Shown piece after piece: positions 41,878 through 47,071 of a DNA stretch of 47,071 bases. The position numbers and the translations under genes were made by a program. The notes below the pieces were generated by a model. It was not told the DNA's origin and searched no databases. It worked only from the letters and a program-made list of their open reading frames with translations. Source of the DNA: Bacteroidota bacterium. Its GTDB lineage: Bacteria > Bacteroidota > Bacteroidia > Chitinophagales > Chitinophagaceae. The stretch spans positions 1-47,071 of the forward strand of contig JAFDYJ010000049.1 in assembly GCA_018267515.1 (NCBI GenBank). Direction: 5' to 3'. Positions within the stretch are counted from its first letter, which is position 1, and each line of letters begins with the position of its first letter.

Positions 41878-44235
41878 TTATTCAACAATACGAAGGCGGG
41901 CATAATTCAGCATAATCTTTTTTTCGCCGTTGAGTTCGAATTTTACGGTAGCCACCGGGTTATGAGCACTGCCTTCCATTTTTATAACTTCACCATATCC
42001 GAATTTAGAGTGTTCCACTTTTTGCCCAACCTGTAGATCAGAAGTATCACTGGGTGCAAAATCAGCTGAAGGGATATGTTCTGTTGTTTTGGGTTGGGAT
42101 TTGGGAGGTAAATAACCGGGTTTGGAGGTTTTTGTCCCGGTCTTTTCATTAAAATAAGTTCCGGCCTGTTTGTTCACCATACCGGATTCTCCATCCCATT
42201 CTTTGTTACGATTAAACGCAAATCCCTTATTCCATTGTGTTCGTCCCTGGTTTTTGGAACCGCCACCACCAAAAGTTTTGTTTAAAAAATTTTCCGGTAA
42301 TTCATCAATAAACCGGCTCGGCTCATTCTGTACTAATGAGCCAAAACGATACCTGCTGTTGGCATATGTCAGCCATAAACGACTTTTCGCACGCGTAATC
42401 GCCACATAAAACAACCTCCTTTCTTCTTCCAGCTCATCCCGGGTATTTACACTCATTCCATTAGGGAAAAGCATTTCTTCCAGCCCTGCTACAAAAACAC
42501 ATTCAAATTCCAATCCTTTAGCCGAATGTATAGTCATCAACTTTACAGCGTCAGCATCAGGATCTTTTTGATCCTGGTCTGTTAGTAAAGTGATTTGTTG
42601 TAAATAAGCCGCCAAACTCTTATCGCCTACTTCACCGTCTTCCTCATTCATTGGCGTTTCTATCCATTCCTTTATTGAATTCAGTAATTCCTGGATATTT
42701 TCATAACGGGCAACTCCTTCTGTACTTTTATCATTGAAAAGTTCTTTAACAATATTCGTTTGTTTGCCCACATGAAAAGCCACTTCATAAGCATTCTGTT
42801 TTTGCAGCATACTTTGAAAACTTTTGATCATTATCACAAAACTTTCAATAGCTTCAATAGTTCCGGATTTGAAACCCAACACTTTTGCCCTCTCCAAGGC
42901 CTCCCACATTGACACATTATTCTCATTGGCATACAAAATCGTCTTATCCACTGTTGTTTTTCCAATAGCCCTTGCCGGGAAATTAATGATCCGCTTTAAG
43001 GATTCTTCATCGTTGGGATTTACAACAACTCTCAGGTAAGCCAGGAAATCTTTAATCTCCTTTCTTTGATAAAAACTGATACCGCCATAAATTAAATAGG
43101 GAATATTCATCCGCCTCAAACTTTCTTCGAAAGCACGGCTTTGTGCATTCGTACGGTACAAAATTGCAAAATCCTTATGATGGTAATGATTGCGCAGCTT
43201 TTGCTCCTGAATAGAATCGGCTACAAATTTTCCTTCTTCATTATCGGTCATAGTGCGAACCAACTGAATCTTTTCACCTTCCGTATTTTCGGTCCACAGG
43301 TCTTTGGGTATTTGTCCTTTATTATTTTTAATCACTTCGTTGGCTACATTCAGAATACTTTGAGTGCTGCGGTAATTCTGCTCCAGTTTAATAACACTAG
43401 CGTCTTCGTAATCTTTTTTAAACTGTAAAATATTCTGAATTGTGGCTCCCCGGAAACTATAAATGCTTTGTGCATCATCCCCCACCACACATATATTTTC
43501 ATGTTGTGCAGCCAGTAATTTTATAATCTCGTATTGTGCAGGGTTGGTATCCTGGTATTCATCAATCAATATATAACGAAACTTGGTTTGATATTTCATC
43601 AATGCTTCCGGATGTTCTTTCAACAGTCGGTACATATTATATAACAGATCATCAAAATCCATTGCCCCGTTTTTAAAACAACGCTTTGCATAAGCATCAT
43701 AAATATTTGCTATAGCAGGACGATTGCTCCGGGTATCTTCCTGTTGTATGTGATAATCATTCCGGTATTCTTCGGGCCCTACTAATGAATTTTTGGCGGC
43801 GGATATTCTGTTATAAACCACATTGGGTTTATAGTGCTTGTCATCAAGGTTCAATTCATTGGTCACCGTTTTCACTACTGCTTTTGCATCATCCGTATCG
43901 TAGATGGTAAAGTTGTTGGGATAACCGAGACGGGACGCTTCACTTCTCAAAATTCTTGCAAATACACTATGAAAGGTGCCGATATATAAATTTCTCGCTT
44001 CATTATTACCCAGTATATGCTCAACCCGTTCTCTCATTTCACGGGCAGCTTTATTGGTAAACGTTAATGCTAATATGTGGAATGAGTCAACACCATTAGC
44101 CATCAGGTGGGCCACCCGGGTGGTCAGTACTTTAGTTTTTCCGCTACCGGCACCCGCAACAATCATCAATGGTCCATTAATATTAAGTACGGCTTCCCGT
44201 TGCCTTTCGTTCAGGCCTTTCAGGTAATCTTGCAT
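41878..44235 (-). CDS. pcrA: UvrD/PcrA-type ATP-dependent DNA helicase
   Basis: The product is 785 residues. It begins LNERQREAV (Q-motif region) and has Walker A GAGSGKT (28-34), then TFTNKAAREMRER, the Walker B DEYQDTN, GDDAQSIYSFRGA, EQNYRS, and MTIHSAKGLEFECVFVAGLEE with ...LFYVAITRAK. The C-terminus has a Tudor-like segment (GQKVEHSKFGYGEVIKMEG) found in PcrA/UvrD proteins, which contacts RNA polymerase. These superfamily 1A helicases act in excision repair, mismatch repair and removal of RecA or polymerase from DNA. PcrA versus UvrD naming is not settled by sequence alone. Confidence 0.95.
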   Translation of the reverse strand: MQDYLKGLNERQREAVLNINGPLMIVAGAGSGKTKVLTTRVAHLMANGVDSFHILALTFTNKAAREMRERVEHILGNNEARNLYIGTFHSVFARILRSEASRLGYPNNFTIYDTDDAKAVVKTVTNELNLDDKHYKPNVVYNRISAAKNSLVGPEEYRNDYHIQQEDTRSNRPAIANIYDAYAKRCFKNGAMDFDDLLYNMYRLLKEHPEALMKYQTKFRYILIDEYQDTNPAQYEIIKLLAAQHENICVVGDDAQSIYSFRGATIQNILQFKKDYEDASVIKLEQNYRSTQSILNVANEVIKNNKGQIPKDLWTENTEGEKIQLVRTMTDNEEGKFVADSIQEQKLRNHYHHKDFAILYRTNAQSRAFEESLRRMNIPYLIYGGISFYQRKEIKDFLAYLRVVVNPNDEESLKRIINFPARAIGKTTVDKTILYANENNVSMWEALERAKVLGFKSGTIEAIESFVIMIKSFQSMLQKQNAYEVAFHVGKQTNIVKELFNDKSTEGVARYENIQELLNSIKEWIETPMNEEDGEVGDKSLAAYLQQITLLTDQDQKDPDADAVKLMTIHSAKGLEFECVFVAGLEEMLFPNGMSVNTRDELEEERRLFYVAITRAKSRLWLTYANSRYRFGSLVQNEPSRFIDELPENFLNKTFGGGGSKNQGRTQWNKGFAFNRNKEWDGESGMVNKQAGTYFNEKTGTKTSKPGYLPPKSQPKTTEHIPSADFAPSDTSDLQVGQKVEHSKFGYGEVIKMEGSAHNPVATVKFELNGEKKIMLNYARLRIVE

Positions 44236-44281
44236 AGCCGCAAGTTAATTCATAAACAGAAGTCGAAAGAATTCGTTTTAC

Positions 44282-44309
44282 TTTGATAATCAGAGAAATG
44301 ATATTTTTG
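44282..44309 (+). promoter_or_regulatory. Bacteroidota promoter for the asparaginase-domain gene
   Basis: TTTG (44282-44285), a 16-base spacer, and TATTTTTG (44302-44309), an exact -7 match. The leader to ATG 44326 would be about ten bases. Confidence 0.55.
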
Positions 44310-44325
44310 TGTATAATATTTTAGA

Positions 44326-44817
44326 ATGGCAATCCGCATTTTTGTTACCGGCGGCACTTTTGATAAAGAGTATAATGAACTGACCGGGGCCCTGTTTTTC
44401 AAAAAAACCCATTTGCATGAAATGTTGCGACTCGGCCGTAATCATGTACCGGTGGAAATAACAACATTGATGATGATTGACAGCCTGGATATGACTCAGG
44501 CTGACAGAAACCTGGTTGCCAAAAAATGTAAGTCGGCCAAAGAAGATAAAATTCTTATAACGCATGGCACTGACACCATGGCTGAAACAGCAAAAGTATT
44601 AGGTGAAAAAATCAAAAATAAAACGATAGTAATTACCGGCGCCATGGTGCCTTATAAATTTGGCAGCTCAGATGGATTGTTTAATCTCGGAAGCTCATTA
44701 GCGTTTGTACAAACTCTTCCCCACGGTGTGTATGTTATTATGAATGGACGCTGCTTTAACTGGAACAATGTAAAAAAGAACAGGGGGATGGGAGTTTTTG
44801 AAGAGAAAAATAAATAA
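44326..44817 (+). CDS. Single-domain asparaginase-like protein
   Basis: The product is 163 residues, about half a normal asparaginase (about 330). It has the N-terminal active-site motif FVTGGTFDK (nucleophile-region Thr11), the second motif ITHGTDTMAETA (Thr82, Asp83) and VITGAMVPYKFGSSDG, so the catalytic residues of the N-terminal domain are present. The C-terminal domain is absent, and no remnant follows the stop. Similar short proteins occur in other bacteria, so this may be a natural single-domain form and not a truncation. Hydrolysis of L-Asn or a related amide is inference. It is divergent from the helicase gene. Confidence 0.85.
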   Translation: MAIRIFVTGGTFDKEYNELTGALFFKKTHLHEMLRLGRNHVPVEITTLMMIDSLDMTQADRNLVAKKCKSAKEDKILITHGTDTMAETAKVLGEKIKNKTIVITGAMVPYKFGSSDGLFNLGSSLAFVQTLPHGVYVIMNGRCFNWNNVKKNRGMGVFEEKNK

Positions 44818-45038
44818 AAAGGGTTTCAATTCGAAACTTTTCTTTCCGTAAAATATTTTTACCCTTATTCATTCTATTTTCAATTTTATTTATTCTACTC
44901 ATTTATCAATTCTTAATTTTTATAACCAGAATGTTATTGCCATAAATTAACTTAATGTAAAAAAATATTTCTCCTTCTGAATGTTGGCATTACTGATTAG
45001 AAATTCAAAGCATGTTTTAGCTCCCTCTCTTACGGCAA

Positions 45039-45046
45039 TAAATTTG
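45039..45046 (+). promoter_or_regulatory. -7 promoter element for the small secreted protein
   Basis: TAAATTTG matches TAnnTTTG exactly, about 28 bases before ATG 45075. No TTG is found at the -33 distance, only a TTTTAG around 45015. Confidence 0.4.
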
Positions 45047-45074
45047 TGGCCTATAGCTATTAAAACGACTTGTT

Positions 45075-45380
45075 ATGAAAAAAATAATCATTATCACATC
45101 GGGGTTTTTGCTGATCCCGGCATTTATTATAGCTCAAAATTCAAATCCGGAGAAGCAAAAAAATAATCCCACGATAAAAACAACTTTCGCACTTAAATCC
45201 CGGCTACTTACTTTCAGCCAGCTCGATCAGCGAAAAATTTATCATTGGGGAAACGGGCAACGATCTACTCCTACCGGAAGGCAGGCAGGAGAAGTCACTC
45301 CAAAGTATGTAAGAGTATATGGCGACTCAGCAATAGTGGTGTGGGATCCAATTGAAAACCCAGCGCTGGTTAAAAAATAA
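45075..45380 (+). CDS. Small secreted protein, unknown function
   Basis: The product is 101 residues with a signal peptide (MKKIIIITSGFLLIPAFIIAQ). The mature part is basic and polar (LLTFSQLDQRKIYHWGNGQR, VTPKYVRVYGDSAIVVWDP). I recognise no family. The segment coding STPTGRQAGE (about 45269-45298) carries a palindrome-like CCTACCGGAAGGCAGG core that resembles REP-type intergenic repeats, so a short repeat may have been absorbed into the gene in frame. A -7 element before it and a strong terminator after it support it as a real transcribed gene. Confidence 0.55.
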   Translation: MKKIIIITSGFLLIPAFIIAQNSNPEKQKNNPTIKTTFALKSRLLTFSQLDQRKIYHWGNGQRSTPTGRQAGEVTPKYVRVYGDSAIVVWDPIENPALVKK

Positions 45381-45393
45381 ATTTTAACAATAA

Positions 45394-45428
45394 AAAAAGC
45401 CATTCCGCTTTATTCAGAATGGCTTTTT
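45394..45428. terminator. Bidirectional rho-independent terminator
   Basis: AAAAAGCCATTC (45394-45405) and GAATGGCTTTTT (45417-45428) pair perfectly over 12 bases with an 11-base loop, with T-runs on both strands. It separates the convergent small secreted protein gene and the OmpA-type gene. Confidence 0.85.
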
Positions 45429-45445
45429 GGTTTCCAAAAAGGGAT

Positions 45446-46336
45446 TTAATTTTTCTTTGGCTCCAGCAATTTGAAGAATTGATCTAATTGAGGAAGAATG
45501 ACAATTCTTGTTCTGCGATTAGCAGCACGGCCTTCGGCTGTATCATTACCGGCTATCGGCATATATTCACTACGCCCCGCTGCAGCCATTTTAGCAGGAT
45601 CCAGTCCATATTGATTTTGTAAAATCCGTACTACCGATGTAGCTCTTTTAACACTCAGGTCCCAATTATCCAATAGTACTCCACTGCGATAGGGAATATT
45701 ATCGGTGTGACCCTCAACCATAAACTCAATGCCGGGCTGATTCTTTAATACTAATGCCACTTTACCCAAAACCAGTTTAGCCTGGTCTGTCACCTCATAT
45801 TTTCCACTTTTGAAAAGAAGCTTGTCTGAAATATCAATATACACAACACCTTTATCTACTTTGATGTTAATGTCTTTATCGTCCAAATTGCCAATAGCGC
45901 CTTTCAGGTTCATTACCAATGCCATATTCAAAGAATCTTTACGGGCCATTGATTCCTGGAGGTTTTGAATATAAATATCCTTTGCTCCTATATTGTCCAA
46001 CGATTTTTTTATGCTCTCTGCCTGCTGTGAAGAAATGACAGAAAGATCCTGAAGCTGTTTTACAACAGTGGTATTGTTTTCTTTAAGAAAATCTATTTGT
46101 TTATTCAAATCACCAATCTTGCCTTTAAGATTAGCATTTTCATTTTCTAGATCTGATTTCTGACGGGCAAGATCATTTTTTGCGTCATTACAGCTGTTCA
46201 AATCACCCTGCAACAGGGTGTATTTATTTTGCAATTCTCCATACTGAGCCTGCGAGGCTTTATACTTTTTCGAACTGACACATGAAAATAAAAATACAGA
46301 AAGAAGCAAAGCTGGGATTGGTAACATTTTTTTCAT
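45446..46336 (-). CDS. OmpA/MotB-type peptidoglycan-binding lipoprotein
   Basis: The product is 296 residues. The lipobox LLSVFLFSC puts the lipidated Cys at residue 19. A long coiled coil follows (about 25-130: YGELQNKYTLLQGDLNS, LENENANLKGKIGDLNKQ, SIKKSLDNIG). The C-terminal OmpA domain (about 165-290) has FMVEGHTDNIPY, NWDLSVKRATSVVRIL and GRSEYMPIAGNDTAEGRAAN and then RRTRIVIL, which hold diaminopimelate-binding residues (the Asp and Arg). The protein should link the outer membrane to peptidoglycan. A -7 element lies at 46394, and the gene is divergent from the transporter. Confidence 0.92.
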   Translation of the reverse strand: MKKMLPIPALLLSVFLFSCVSSKKYKASQAQYGELQNKYTLLQGDLNSCNDAKNDLARQKSDLENENANLKGKIGDLNKQIDFLKENNTTVVKQLQDLSVISSQQAESIKKSLDNIGAKDIYIQNLQESMARKDSLNMALVMNLKGAIGNLDDKDINIKVDKGVVYIDISDKLLFKSGKYEVTDQAKLVLGKVALVLKNQPGIEFMVEGHTDNIPYRSGVLLDNWDLSVKRATSVVRILQNQYGLDPAKMAAAGRSEYMPIAGNDTAEGRAANRRTRIVILPQLDQFFKLLEPKKN

Positions 46337-46393
46337 AAAAAAAATTTTTTATTAGCAATTGGGTTTTGTGATAAGATAATTTTTGGATTGCGG

Positions 46394-46401
46394 CAAATAT
46401 A
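46394..46401 (-). promoter_or_regulatory. -7 promoter element for the OmpA-type lipoprotein
   Basis: On the minus strand TATATTTG matches TAnnTTTG exactly, 57 bases before the ATG. No TTG is found at the -33 distance. Confidence 0.4.
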
Positions 46402-46525
46402 AACCAGCAAGGATAAAAAAAGCCTGATATTCTGTTAATACTCCCTTTTACTCCAATCACTGATTACCTACTTAAAAACCGATATAGTTTAAAAATTAAG
46501 CATCTTTGCTCCTCATTTGAAACGA

Positions 46526-47071
46526 ATGACCACGAAACATCATGCAACTGTCGGTTTCATTTTCATTACATTACTTATTGATGTAATGGGCTGGGGACTG
46601 ATTATCCCGGTAATGCCGGAGCTGATTGCCCAGCTAAAACACATTCCTGTTAATGAAGCAAGTCGTTATGGAAGTTGGCTGATTTCCGTTTATGCGATCA
46701 TGCAATTTGTTTGTGCCCCTATTATCGGAAATTTAAGCGACCGGTATGGAAGAAGACCCGTAATTCTGATTTCATTATTTGGTTTTGGCGTGGATTATCT
46801 TTTTCTCGCATTAGCTCCCACCTATGGATGGTTATTTGTAGGCCGTACTATTGCAGGAATTACAGGAGCCAGTTTCACTACAGCCTCAGCCTATATTGCG
46901 GATATCAGTACGCCTGAAACAAGAGCAAAAAATTTCGGATTGATCGGAGCTGCCTTCGGATTGGGGTTTATTCTAGGACCTGCTATTGGTGGCCAGTTGA
47001 GCAGCCTGGGTGTAAGAGCTCCTTTTTATTGCGCCTCTATTCTATGCTTACTGAATTGGCTGTATGGCTAT
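46526..47071 (+). CDS. MFS transporter, TetA-like (partial, cut by window end)
   Basis: From ATG 46526 the frame runs open for 182 codons to the last base of the window, so the C-terminal half is missing. The N-terminal half has six membrane helices in the making, starting [20 protein letters not shown]. Major-facilitator motif A is [12 protein letters not shown] in loop 2-3, and motif C-like sequence is [15 protein letters not shown]. The pattern [14 protein letters not shown] and [11 protein letters not shown] are typical of the TCR/Tet family of drug:H+ antiporters. The substrate is not known, and housekeeping relatives are common in Bacteroidota, so antibiotic resistance should not be assumed. 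A CATCTTTG at 46501 is one base from the -7 consensus. Confidence 0.9.
   Translation, partial: MTTKHHATVGFIFITLLIDVMGWGLIIPVMPELIAQLKHIPVNEASRYGSWLISVYAIMQFVCAPIIGNLSDRYGRRPVILISLFGFGVDYLFLALAPTYGWLFVGRTIAGITGASFTTASAYIADISTPETRAKNFGLIGAAFGLGFILGPAIGGQLSSLGVRAPFYCASILCLLNWLYGY

Noticed and set aside
44981..45166. Small plus-strand reading frame overlapping the 45075 gene
   Set aside because: It overlaps the start of the gene with a signal peptide, promoter element and terminator, and has no coding features of its own.

Overview
ORGANISM. The window is AT-rich chromosomal DNA of a member of the Bacteroidota, most likely a Chitinophagaceae relative. This rests on a type IX secretion (T9SS) C-terminal sorting domain, TonB-receptor-like barrels with carboxypeptidase-regulatory N-domains, DUF5606 and HExxH 'zinc-dependent metalloprotease' families typical of the phylum, and many upstream matches to the Bacteroidota promoter TTG-N17..23-TAnnTTTG. 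Genus-level placement is inference. No rRNA, tRNA, CRISPR array or complete insertion sequence was seen. LAYOUT. (1) 1-4130 is a disturbed accessory island. Four copies of a 91-bp element, all in one orientation, lie within 3.9 kb. Each folds on paper into three hairpins plus a closing stem, like a cloverleaf. They sit at the edges of gene remnants: a T9SS-sorted protein tail, an IS1182-like transposase tail and the 3' end of a CDGSH-type Fe-S gene. Between them are a DoxX-like gene that looks divergent, a serine hydrolase and a DUF1566 gene flanked by hairpin arms. A separate long imperfect inverted repeat opens the window. (2) 4133-12196 holds envelope genes: a secreted metzincin-type protease with a small CxxC membrane protein, a TPR protein, a beta-barrel candidate and a TonB-dependent receptor. 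(3) 12217-24064 is a housekeeping and DNA-repair block: typA, DUF2905, recA, a GNAT acetyltransferase, uvrB, a DPP-IV-like S9 peptidase, a small protein and polA. (4) 24079-31752 (minus) is a three-gene operon of secreted proteins. Two share an N-terminal module; the 1447-residue one carries phage-tail-fibre-like repeats and a C1q/TNF-like C-terminus; the third has a T9SS sorting domain. I infer a surface fibre or adhesin locus. (5) 32025-36218 (minus) is an operon of an outer-membrane barrel protein, a one-TM protein and two small Spy/CpxP-like periplasmic proteins, ended by a clear terminator. (6) 36409-47071 holds DUF5606-pepF, a convergent Fur-family gene co-oriented with a SCO gene, a membrane protein, a membrane-anchored GH25 lysozyme, a PcrA/UvrD helicase, a one-domain asparaginase, a small secreted protein, an OmpA/MotB-type lipoprotein and the start of a Tet-like MFS transporter cut by the window end. 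MOST INTERESTING. The 91-bp cloverleaf element leads. Three of its four substitutions turn a G-C pair into G.U on the plus-strand RNA, and copy 2 keeps a 203-codon reading frame open straight through it. Next are a candidate small RNA between pepF and the fur-like gene, with a full consensus promoter and its own terminator, and a folded RNA or terminator upstream of the GH25 gene. All functional statements come from reading motifs; no database search was possible.
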